15,189 nucleotides of DNA from CAZYVA01 sp964650695. Its GTDB lineage: Bacteria; Bacillota; Clostridia; Lachnospirales; Lachnospiraceae. Location: the NCBI GenBank assembly GCA_964650695.1, contig CAZYVA010000048.1, positions 1-15,189 of the forward strand, written 5' to 3'. The position numbers were made by a program, and so were the translations under genes. Below the pieces are notes generated by a model. It was not told where the DNA came from. It was given only the letters and a program-made list of their open reading frames with translations, and searched no databases. Position 1 is the stretch's first letter. Each line of letters starts with the position of its first letter. Of this stretch, positions 7,021-13,209 are shown piece by piece.

Positions 7021-8094
7021 TTATTCCTCCCCCATCGCCGCCAGCTTCGCCGCCTGGTCTGCGGCAGTCAGGCTGTCGATGATCTCATCCAGGTCCCCGC
7101 CCAGCACAGCGTCCAGCTTGTGCAGCGTCAGTTTGATCCGGTGGTCGGTCACGCGCCCTTGCGGGAAATTGTAAGTACGGATTTTCTCCGAACGGTCCCC
7201 CGTACCGATCTGGCTCCTTCTTGCGTCTGCCTGGGCCGACTGCTTTTTCTCCATCTCCAGATCATACAGCTTCGAGCGCAGAAGCTTAAAGGCTTTCTCC
7301 TTATTCTGGAGCTGGGACTTCTCCGTCTGGCTGTAAATCACGATCCCGGTCGGATAATGGGTCAGGCGCACAGCGGAATCCGTCGTGTTGACGCATTGCC
7401 CGCCGTTGCCGGATGCACGCATCACATCGATCCGGATATCCTTCTCATCGATCACCACATCCACGTCCTCCGCCTCCGGCATGATGGCCACCGTCACCGT
7501 AGAGGTATGGATACGCCCGCCGCTCTCTGTCTCCGGGACGCGCTGGACGCGGTGGACGCCGCTTTCGTATTTCATGCGGGAATAGGCCCCCTGCCCGTGG
7601 ATCATGAACACACATTCCTTGAATCCGCCGAGCCCGTTTTCATTGAGGGAAATCATCTCCACCTTCCAGCGCCGCCTTTCCGCGTAGTGCAAAAACATCC
7701 GGTAGATCTCTGCCGCGAACAAAGCCGCTTCATCCCCGCCGGCGCCGGCGCGGATCTCAACGATGACATTCTTATCATCGTTCGGATCCTTCGGGAGCAG
7801 CAGGACTTTCATCTTATGCTCCAATTGGGCCACCCTTGCCCTGGCTTCCCCCAGCTCTTCCTTGGCAAGCGCGCGCATCTCCTCGTCCGTTTCCTCCTCC
7901 AGCATCTGCAGGCTGTCCTCGATATCCTGCTTACTGGACTTGTATTCTTTATAGGCTTCCACGATCGGCGTCAGGTCATTCTGCTCTTTCATCAGCTTCC
8001 GGAAACGCTCCTGGTCGTTCGCAATATCCGGTTCCTGAAGCTCATTCAGCACCTCCTCGAAGCGGACCAGCAAATCTTCTAATCTGTCAAACAT
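7021..8094 (-). CDS. prfA: Peptide chain release factor 1
   Basis: Release factor 1 reads UAA and UAG stop codons in the ribosomal A site and triggers release of the finished peptide. At 357 residues it has the normal length. The catalytic GGQ motif is at 231-233 in SGNGGQCVNTTDSAVR. The stop-codon-reading tripeptide of the P-x-T class is PET at 187-189 (RVPETES), a variant of the E. coli PAT. The N-terminal helical domain and the RAGAGGDEAALFA block (115-127) are also present. The ATG at 8094 follows GAGGA at six bases. It lies 41 bases after prmC, whose product methylates the glutamine of this GGQ motif, the classic pairing. Confidence 0.97.
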   Translation of the reverse strand: MFDRLEDLLVRFEEVLNELQEPDIANDQERFRKLMKEQNDLTPIVEAYKEYKSSKQDIEDSLQMLEEETDEEMRALAKEELGEARARVAQLEHKMKVLLLPKDPNDDKNVIVEIRAGAGGDEAALFAAEIYRMFLHYAERRRWKVEMISLNENGLGGFKECVFMIHGQGAYSRMKYESGVHRVQRVPETESGGRIHTSTVTVAIMPEAEDVDVVIDEKDIRIDVMRASGNGGQCVNTTDSAVRLTHYPTGIVIYSQTEKSQLQNKEKAFKLLRSKLYDLEMEKKQSAQADARRSQIGTGDRSEKIRTYNFPQGRVTDHRIKLTLHKLDAVLGGDLDEIIDSLTAADQAAKLAAMGEE

Positions 8095-8135
8095 CTTTTT
8101 TCCTCACATTCTTCACCTGTTAGAACCTCTCTTTA

Positions 8136-9080
8136 TCATAACCTCCCAACCACAACACGGTCAAGTCCCGCCAAATCCTTTTTGACAAGAACATCCTTAA
8201 AACCCGCCTTTTGCATCAGGCACACGGCCTGCTTCGCCTGCCCGCAGCCGATCTCCATCAAAAGCCATCCGCCGGGTTTCAGCCTGTGCGCGCACTCTGG
8301 CGGGATCTTTCTGTAAAAGGAAAGCCCGTCTTCACCTCCGTCCAGCGCTTCCCTCGGTTCGTGCAGACGCACCTCATCCTCCAGCAGGCCGATCTCGCCC
8401 GTTGGGATATAGGGCGGGTTTGAGACGATCATATCAAACTTTTGATCATCCGCTATCCCCGCAAACAGGTCGCTTTTTATAAAGGACGCCGATGCGCCCA
8501 GCCGCCGGGCATTCTCTTCCGCCACCGCAAGAGCGCCCTCCATCTGATCCGCCCCGGTTCCCCATGCCTTTGGTCCAAGCTTTAGCAGGCTCAGGAGAAT
8601 ACACCCGGACCCGGTACACAAATCAAGCACCCGGTCCCCTGCCCGCATCCTGGAAAGCGCTTCCTCCGCCAGGACTTCCGTATCCTGCCTTGGGATCAGC
8701 ACCTGCCTGTTTACAAAAAAGGGCAGCCCCATAAATTCCTGGCAGCCTGTCAAATGCTGCAGCGGGATCCGCTGGCCGCGTTTTTCCAGCAGCTTGCGGT
8801 AAGCCATTACCTGCCCTTTTTCCACCGTCTTCAATGGATCCCCGTAATAGTGCGCTTTATCGGTCCCAGTCGCATATTCCAGAAGGCGCCACGCATCCAG
8901 ATCCGCTTCCCGGATGCCGGCCGCGCCCAAAGCCTCTGCGCCTTCCCTGTAAAGCCGCCGGAGGGTGGGAGCGCCATCCATGCTATCTGCGCGGGGCAGA
9001 CCGCTTCCCGGCATCGCCGCCGTTTCCTTACCGGGCTGTTTCCCGTCCAAAATTTTCCGCTTCATACGCTCTCCAGTCAA
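8136..9080 (-). CDS. prmC: Release factor glutamine N5-methyltransferase
   Basis: PrmC (HemK) transfers a methyl group from S-adenosylmethionine to the side-chain nitrogen of the GGQ glutamine in release factors. Signatures are RIPLQHLTG (104-112), VLIPRQDTE (127-135), the SAM-binding LDLCTGSGC (152-160) and the catalytic NPPY in IVSNPPYIP (218-226). It directly precedes prfA, as in many bacteria. The start is uncertain. A TTG at 9080 follows GGAGG (9087-9091) at six bases, and an ATG at 9065 follows GGAG at five. Either gives an N-terminal tail of roughly 30 residues, poor in structure, before the usual domain start around LRRLYREGAEAL, and overlaps the end of yqhQ by 38 to 53 bases. An ATG at 8981 would match the usual domain start but has no ribosome binding site. 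Confidence 0.93.
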   Translation of the reverse strand: MTGERMKRKILDGKQPGKETAAMPGSGLPRADSMDGAPTLRRLYREGAEALGAAGIREADLDAWRLLEYATGTDKAHYYGDPLKTVEKGQVMAYRKLLEKRGQRIPLQHLTGCQEFMGLPFFVNRQVLIPRQDTEVLAEEALSRMRAGDRVLDLCTGSGCILLSLLKLGPKAWGTGADQMEGALAVAEENARRLGASASFIKSDLFAGIADDQKFDMIVSNPPYIPTGEIGLLEDEVRLHEPREALDGGEDGLSFYRKIPPECAHRLKPGGWLLMEIGCGQAKQAVCLMQKAGFKDVLVKKDLAGLDRVVVGRL

Positions 9081-9957
9081 AGACTTCCTCCACGGCGCAA
9101 ATCGCCACCTCTATCATACGCTCGTCCGGCTCTTTTGTTGTCAATCTCTGGATAGCCAGCCCTGGCTTGCTGAGCAGGTTGACGATCGGATTCTCACTGC
9201 GCCCTGCGAGCTTGAGCACCTCATAGGAAACGCCCGCGATCACCGGAAGCAGCGCAATCCGGATCCCAATACGCATCACCGGCGAATCCGCACGTATCAG
9301 CGCCAACAGGACGATGCTGACCGCCATCACAAAAAACAAAAAGCTGGTCCCGCACCGTTTATGCTGCCTGGAGCTGGCACGGACGTTTTCTACCGTCAGA
9401 GGCAGGCCATGCTCGATGCAGTTGATGCATTTATGCTCCGCGCCGTGATACATGAATGTCCTCTGGATATCCTCCATCCTGGAGATCAAAACAACATAAA
9501 GCAGGAAGATCCCAACCCTTACCAGCCCTTCCAGCACGGTCCGCACCGTATAGGAGGGGATCAACGGCTCCATCAGGGAAGACAGGAAATAAGGCAGTAC
9601 CATAAAAACCGCGACCGCCAGGACGATGGAAAAAGCAAGCGTAGCCCCCATCATCCATTTCTCTTTTTCTTCCTGCTTTTTCTTCTCCGCCTCGGAAACT
9701 TCCTGTTCTTCTTCCTCGTAAAAATCCGCCGAATACATGAGCGTGGACATCCCAAGCACCAGGGAATCCACGAACCCAAATATCCCTCTGACAAACGGGA
9801 TCCTTGATAACGCCGGAAACGGGCACACGCTTTTATACGTATCCTTTTTGACGCTGATCGCGCCGTCAGGCTTCCTCACGGCCACGGAATACTCATCCCC
9901 ATGCCGCATCATGATCCCCTCCAGGACCGCCTGGCCGCCAATATTCGATGATTTCAT
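9028..9957 (-). CDS. yqhQ: DUF1385 membrane protein (YqhQ-like)
   Basis: A 309-residue integral membrane protein of the DUF1385 family (B. subtilis YqhQ), whose biochemical function is unknown. Hallmarks are the N-terminal GGQAVLEGIMMR (7-18), FVRGIFGFVDSL (55-66), the metal-site-like YHGAEHK (170-176), SRQHKRCGTSF (196-206) and a C-terminal KEPDERMIEVAI (275-286). Hydrophobic spans lie at about 106-127, 140-158, 203-222 and 228-245. A highly charged stretch (YEEEEQEV then KKKQEEKEK, about 80-100) precedes the first span. The start at 9957 is set by AAGGGG seven bases upstream. A longer reading up to 10023 would pass through the rpmE terminator and is rejected. Its end overlaps the start of prmC, which suggests translational coupling. 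The rho-rpmE-yqhQ-prmC-prfA order is common in Clostridia. Confidence 0.92.
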   Translation of the reverse strand: MKSSNIGGQAVLEGIMMRHGDEYSVAVRKPDGAISVKKDTYKSVCPFPALSRIPFVRGIFGFVDSLVLGMSTLMYSADFYEEEEQEVSEAEKKKQEEKEKWMMGATLAFSIVLAVAVFMVLPYFLSSLMEPLIPSYTVRTVLEGLVRVGIFLLYVVLISRMEDIQRTFMYHGAEHKCINCIEHGLPLTVENVRASSRQHKRCGTSFLFFVMAVSIVLLALIRADSPVMRIGIRIALLPVIAGVSYEVLKLAGRSENPIVNLLSKPGLAIQRLTTKEPDERMIEVAICAVEEVFDWRAYEAENFGRETAR

Positions 9958-9964
9958 AAGGAAT

Positions 9965-9970
9965 CCCCTT
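9965..9970 (-). promoter_or_regulatory. Ribosome binding site fixing the yqhQ start
   Basis: AAGGGG on the minus strand, seven bases before the ATG at 9957. A small hairpin (9973-9977 with 9982-9986, four-base loop) sits directly upstream and could affect access to it. Confidence 0.65.
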
Positions 9971-9994
9971 CCTGCCACGCCTGGCACAGTTTGT

Positions 9995-10026
9995 AAAAAA
10001 GGGTTGAGGTTTGAAAACCTCAACCC
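9995..10026 (-). terminator. Intrinsic terminator after rpmE
   Basis: A strong rho-independent terminator read leftward. Bases 10001-10011 are complementary to 10016-10026 (GGGTTGAGG against CCTCAACCC plus A-T pairs), a stem of nine to eleven pairs with a short loop. It is followed at once by six U in the RNA (10000-9995). It lies between rpmE and yqhQ, 16 bases beyond the rpmE stop codon. Confidence 0.92.
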
Positions 10027-10042
10027 TGCCTTTATGAACCTG

Positions 10043-10243
10043 CTAGCCCATGCCGTATTTCTTATTGAACTTGTCTACACGGCCGCGGGCCTGCGCTGTC
10101 TTCTGCTGGCCCGTATAGAACGGATGACATTTGGAACAGATCTCAACGTGGATCTCTTTGCTGGTAGAACCCGTCACAAATGTATTCCCACAGTTACAGG
10201 TCACGGTTGCCTGCTGGTACTTTGGATGGATGCCCTCTTTCAT
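10043..10243 (-). CDS. rpmE: 50S ribosomal protein L31, zinc-binding form
   Basis: A 66-residue component of the large ribosomal subunit that bridges towards the 30S head. It begins with the canonical MKEGIHPKYQ and has four cysteines at 16, 18, 36 and 39 (CNC and CSKC). This marks it as the zinc-binding form rather than the cysteine-free form induced under zinc limitation. The ATG at 10243 follows AGAGGT at seven bases. A GTG nine bases upstream would overlap that site and is rejected. It has its own promoter at the end of rho and its own terminator, so it is a single-gene unit even if reached by read-through from rho. Confidence 0.97.
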   Translation of the reverse strand: MKEGIHPKYQQATVTCNCGNTFVTGSTSKEIHVEICSKCHPFYTGQQKTAQARGRVDKFNKKYGMG

Positions 10244-10250
10244 GATTTTC

Positions 10251-10256
10251 ACCTCT
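10251..10256 (-). promoter_or_regulatory. Ribosome binding site fixing the rpmE start
   Basis: AGAGGT on the minus strand, seven bases before the ATG at 10243. It overlaps the alternative GTG at 10252, so that codon cannot be the main start. Confidence 0.75.
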
Positions 10257-10264
10257 TCTTTATT

Positions 10265-10287
10265 GGTTTTACGCGCAAAACCGCGTA
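10265..10287 (-). other. Two mutually exclusive hairpins in the rpmE leader
   Basis: GGTTTT (10265-10270) can pair with AAAACC (10277-10282), or TACGCG (10270?-10275, using T10270) can pair with CGCGTA (10282-10287). The two share bases and cannot form together. They lie about ten bases upstream of the rpmE ribosome binding site. This could be a site where L31 or another factor controls translation; that role is inference. Confidence 0.45.
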
Positions 10288-10314
10288 CAATGATTTCTTC
10301 TGAACAGCTTTTTC

Positions 10315-10343
10315 ATCATATCACAAAGCAGCCATATTGTCTA
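10315..10343 (-). promoter_or_regulatory. Sigma-A-type promoter for rpmE
   Basis: On the minus strand TAGACA (10338-10343) is followed after exactly 17 bases by TATGAT (10315-10320). A TG one base before the -10 box makes it an extended -10 promoter. Each box matches the consensus at five of six positions. The -35 box overlaps the rho stop codon. The expected RNA start is near 10308, giving a leader of about 65 bases. Confidence 0.7.
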
Positions 10344-11678
10344 TATAATTTTTGTCTTTTTTAGGAGATAGATCAATTCTTCATTATTCCGTGTCCGGTT
10401 GAACATATTGATCAAATTGTCTACGGCTTCCTCGGAACGCATCCCATTGATCGCGCGGCGGATACTTTCCACGCACTCCTGCTCCTGCCTGGAAAGCAGG
10501 AGATCTTCTCTGCGCGTGCCGGATTTTGGGATATCGATCGCCGGGAAGAGGCGCTTTTCCTGGAGCTTGCGGTCCAATACCAGCTCCATGTTGCCAGTTC
10601 CTTTAAACTCTTCGTATACAACATCGTCCATCTTACTGCCGGTATCTACGAGCGCCGTCGCGAGGATGGTCAGGCTGCCGCCCCCGCGCATGTTCCTCGC
10701 CGCCCCGAAGAAGCGTTTCGGCATATGGAGCGCCGTTGGGTCAAGCCCGCCGGAAAGTGTACGGCCCGATGGAGGGACTGTCAGGTTGTAGGCCCTGGCA
10801 AGCCTTGTGATGCTGTCCAGGAGGATCATGACATCCTTTTTATGCTCAACCAGCCTCTTTGCCCGTCCGATCACCATCTCCGACACCCGCTTGTGGTGTT
10901 CCGGCAGTTCGTCAAACGTGGAATAGATCACTTCGACATTGTCCCCTTCGATCGCCTCTTTGATATCGGTGACTTCCTCCGGCCTCTCGTCAATGAGCAA
11001 GATCAGGAGGTGGATCTCCGGGTTGTTTTTCAGGACTGAAAGCGCGACTTGCTTTAGCAATGTCGTCTTCCCTGCCTTCGGCGGCGAGACGATCATCCCG
11101 CGCTGCCCTTTTCCAATCGGGGACATCAAATCCATGATCCGCATCGCTGTGCTGGTCTTCCCACACTCCAAACGGATCCGCTCATTCGGGAAAATCGGCG
11201 TCAGATCCTCGAAATTTTTTCTTTTCATCGCCACAAGAGGGTCGATGCTGTTAATCTTCGTCAGGTAGAGCAGCGCGCTGAACTTTTCCTGCTGGGTCCT
11301 GATCCGGGTATTCCCTTCCAGGATATCCCCGGTCTTCAAATTGAACCGGCGGATCTGTGAGGGCGACACGTAAATATCGCTGTCACCCGGAAGATAATTG
11401 TCGCTGCGGATAAAGCCAAACCCGTCCGGCATCACTTCCAATATACCGGACACCGTGACGCCGCTATCCAGGCGGTCAATGTCATGGATCTCCTTATCCC
11501 CGGTATTCGCAGACATCTCCTTGACGGTTTCCTTTTTTTCTCTTTTATCTATTTCGTCCTGCTTGAGCATACGTTCTACGAGTTCACTTTTTTTTATGGC
11601 TGAAAGCCCTTTCATCCCCCGCGCTTTTGCCAGATCTTTCAAAGTGGACAACGGGAGAGATTCATATTTTTCTCTCAT
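10341..11678 (-). CDS. rho: Transcription termination factor Rho
   Basis: Hexameric RNA-dependent ATPase that ends transcription of untranslated RNA. At 445 residues it has a Rho_N helical domain (about 1-40, LSTLKDLAKARGMKGLSAIKK), a short charged linker (about 41-70), and a cold-shock-type RNA-binding domain with GFGFIRS and DIYVSPSQIRRFNL (about 74-125). The RecA-like motor follows, with Walker A SPPKAGKTTLLK (198-209), DERPEEVTD (230-238), Walker B VMILLDSITRLARAYN (283-298) and the loop region GRTLSGGLDP (305-314). The ATG at 11678 follows AAGGA at ten bases. A promoter lies upstream with a structured leader of about 125 bases. The next gene, rpmE, starts about 97 bases on and has its own promoter. 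The linker is much shorter than in high-GC Gram-positive Rho. Confidence 0.97.
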   Translation of the reverse strand: MREKYESLPLSTLKDLAKARGMKGLSAIKKSELVERMLKQDEIDKREKKETVKEMSANTGDKEIHDIDRLDSGVTVSGILEVMPDGFGFIRSDNYLPGDSDIYVSPSQIRRFNLKTGDILEGNTRIRTQQEKFSALLYLTKINSIDPLVAMKRKNFEDLTPIFPNERIRLECGKTSTAMRIMDLMSPIGKGQRGMIVSPPKAGKTTLLKQVALSVLKNNPEIHLLILLIDERPEEVTDIKEAIEGDNVEVIYSTFDELPEHHKRVSEMVIGRAKRLVEHKKDVMILLDSITRLARAYNLTVPPSGRTLSGGLDPTALHMPKRFFGAARNMRGGGSLTILATALVDTGSKMDDVVYEEFKGTGNMELVLDRKLQEKRLFPAIDIPKSGTRREDLLLSRQEQECVESIRRAINGMRSEEAVDNLINMFNRTRNNEELIYLLKKTKII

Positions 11679-11703
11679 AAATCACTGATCCTTTCTTCAT
11701 CCT

Positions 11704-11752
11704 GCAGGCAAAAACAGATCCCCCTCCGGGCGCTGTTTCCATCTATGCCTGC
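11704..11752 (-). other. Long imperfect hairpin in the rho leader
   Basis: In the untranslated leader of rho, GCAGGCA (11704-11710) pairs with TGCCTGC (11746-11752) and AAACAG (11712-11717) pairs with CTGTTT (11733-11738). These give two stacked stems of seven and six pairs with an internal loop and a GC-rich top. It lies about 25 bases upstream of the rho start codon. Rho genes are often autoregulated by early termination in the leader, so this may be a control element. The mechanism is inference. Confidence 0.5.
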
Positions 11753-11811
11753 CAAATCACATGGGATAACGTCTGAATCGACTTTCAAACGACTGTCTTG
11801 AAACATTATTT

Positions 11812-11841
11812 ATTATACTACACTTCACCAGAATGTGTAAA
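11812..11841 (-). promoter_or_regulatory. Sigma-A-type promoter for rho
   Basis: On the minus strand TTTACA (11836-11841) is followed after 18 bases by a perfect TATAAT (11812-11817). The expected RNA start is near 11805, giving a leader of about 125 bases before the rho start at 11678. A 14-base perfect palindrome (11844-11857) and a 9-base tandem repeat (11857-11874) lie just upstream. Confidence 0.68.
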
Positions 11842-11880
11842 GACTTTTTCCAAAAAGCCTGTTTTGCCTGTTTTGGCAAG

Positions 11881-11909
11881 GAAAACCTTTGATGGCTAAT
11901 CATCAAAGG
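11881..11909 (-). terminator. Probable terminator overlapping the dnaJ stop codon
   Basis: CCTTTGATG (11886-11894) pairs with CATCAAAGG (11901-11909), nine perfect pairs around a six-base loop that contains the dnaJ stop codon. The RNA then reads UUUUCCUU, a short U-run. It should end the dnaK-dnaJ transcript before the rho promoter. The U-run is weak, so termination may be partial. Confidence 0.6.
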
Positions 11910-13068
11910 CTTCCTTCATTTTATCCATAAAACCTTTTTTCCTTTTTGTCCCGGACGGGCCTGCGGCGCCCAGGGTATTGCCTGCCAGCGCGTCAAACTG
12001 CCGCAAGGCTTCCTTCGCCTCCGGGCTTAGATGCTCCGGCGTCTGGATCACCAGCGTCACATAATGGTCCCCCCGTATCTGTGAGTTTCGCAAGGAAGGA
12101 ACCCCTTTTCCTTTCAGCCGCACTTTGGTATCAGTCTTGGTCCCCGGCTTCACATTATAAAGCACTTCACCGTCCACGGTCTTGATCCTGATCTCCGCGC
12201 CCAGGGCCGCCTGGGCAAAGGAAATCGGCACAGTGGAGAAAATATGCATATCCTGGCGCTGGAAAACCGGATGCCTGGAAACCGTGACTTCCACCAGCAG
12301 ATCCCCTCGCGGGCCGCCATTCGCGCCTGGCTCCCCTTTTTCCCGTATACGGACGCTCTGCCCGTTGTCGATCCCGGCCGGGATGGAAACGGAGATTTTC
12401 TTCCGGCTGGAAACAAATCCGCTCCCGGCGCAGTTCAGGCATTTCTCCCGCACGATCTTGCCGGTACCCCCGCAGTCCGGACATGTCTGCACATTCTGCA
12501 CAGTGCCAAAGAAAGACTGCTGGGTATAAACCACCTGTCCTTTCCCGCCGCACTTCGGGCACGTCTCCGGCGAAGTCCCCGGCTTTGCGCCGGTTCCGTT
12601 ACACTTCGGGCATGTATCCTTCAAGACGACGTCCAGCTCCTTTTCGCATCCGAAAACAGCCTCCTCAAAGGTAATCCTTACGCTCTTGCGGACGTTCGCG
12701 CCCTTCATCGGGCCCTGGCTCCGCCCTCTTCTGGATCCTCCGCCAAACAAATCCCCGAATATATCCCCGAAAATATCACTGAAATCCGCGCCGCTGAAAT
12801 CAAAACCGCCGAAGCCCCCGGCGCCGCCCGCATCCCCTTCAAAGGCCGCGTGCCCGAACTGGTCGTACCGGCGGCGTTTTTCCGGGTCGCTTAAGACTGC
12901 ATAAGCCTCCGAAGCCTCTTTAAACTTTTTTTCGGCCTCCGCGTCTCCAGGGTTCATATCCGGATGGTATTTCTTTGCAACCTTGCGGTATGCTTTTTTT
13001 AAGTCCGCGTCATTCGCGTCCTTCCCTACCCCAAGCACTTCATAATAATCTCTTTTTGCTTCTGCCAT
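11896..13068 (-). CDS. dnaJ: Chaperone protein DnaJ
   Basis: Type I Hsp40 co-chaperone of 390 residues that delivers unfolded proteins to DnaK and stimulates its ATPase. The order of domains is complete. The J domain (about 1-70) has HPD at 35-37. A Gly/Phe-rich region follows (about 75-110, GGAGGFGGFDF). The zinc-binding region has four CxxCxGxG repeats (CPKCNGTG 153-160, CPKCGGKG 170-177, CPDCGGTG 196-203, CLNCAGSG 210-217). Then come the C-terminal substrate-binding domains. The ATG at 13068 follows AGAGGG at seven bases. It lies 141 bases after dnaK, a gap full of inverted repeats that may set the DnaJ to DnaK ratio. No CIRCE operator is seen here; heat control would come from upstream of the operon. 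Confidence 0.97.
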   Translation of the reverse strand: MAEAKRDYYEVLGVGKDANDADLKKAYRKVAKKYHPDMNPGDAEAEKKFKEASEAYAVLSDPEKRRRYDQFGHAAFEGDAGGAGGFGGFDFSGADFSDIFGDIFGDLFGGGSRRGRSQGPMKGANVRKSVRITFEEAVFGCEKELDVVLKDTCPKCNGTGAKPGTSPETCPKCGGKGQVVYTQQSFFGTVQNVQTCPDCGGTGKIVREKCLNCAGSGFVSSRKKISVSIPAGIDNGQSVRIREKGEPGANGGPRGDLLVEVTVSRHPVFQRQDMHIFSTVPISFAQAALGAEIRIKTVDGEVLYNVKPGTKTDTKVRLKGKGVPSLRNSQIRGDHYVTLVIQTPEHLSPEAKEALRQFDALAGNTLGAAGPSGTKRKKGFMDKMKEAFDD

Positions 13069-13096
13069 TTTATATCCCTCTCTGTCTACATGGAAG

Positions 13097-13128
13097 TTCC
13101 GGGGGACGCTTTGATACGTTCCCCGGAA
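13097..13128. other. Strong hairpin in the dnaK-dnaJ gap
   Basis: Bases 13097-13108 pair with 13117-13128 around an eight-base loop, twelve positions with one non-Watson-Crick pair (13105/13120). That pair is G.U in a plus-strand RNA and C.A in a minus-strand RNA. No U-run follows on either strand, so it is not an intrinsic terminator. It sits about 30 bases upstream of the dnaJ start and could protect the dnaK mRNA end, be an RNase site, or damp dnaJ. Confidence 0.65.
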
Positions 13129-13142
13129 TGCGAACTATGGAA

Positions 13143-13180
13143 CTGAGCCCATCGCGCCCCACAGGGGCATAGGGGCTTAG
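13143..13180. other. Second nested hairpin in the dnaK-dnaJ gap
   Basis: CTGAGCCC (13143-13150) pairs with GGGCTTAG (13173-13180), and an inner GCCCC (13156-13160) pairs with GGGGC (13164-13168) around three bases. The one irregular pair (13145/13178) is again G.U on plus and C.A on minus. CTGAG (13143-13147) could instead pair perfectly with CTCAG (13190-13194), so two alternative folds exist. Confidence 0.55.
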
Positions 13181-13209
13181 CTGGATATACTCAGCGACAT
13201 TCACGCTTC

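Noticed and set aside
6964..8082. 372-residue open frame on the plus strand
   Set aside because: Exactly antisense to prfA, with no recognisable domain; composition typical of a shadow frame.
9958..10023. N-terminal extension of yqhQ by 22 residues
   Set aside because: It would be translated through the rpmE terminator stem, lacks a ribosome binding site, and the family starts at the GGQAV region.
13069..13209. CIRCE heat-shock operator
   Set aside because: The TTAGCACTC-N9-GAGTGCTAA pattern is not present here or upstream of dnaK. If the organism has it, it should lie before hrcA or grpE outside the window.
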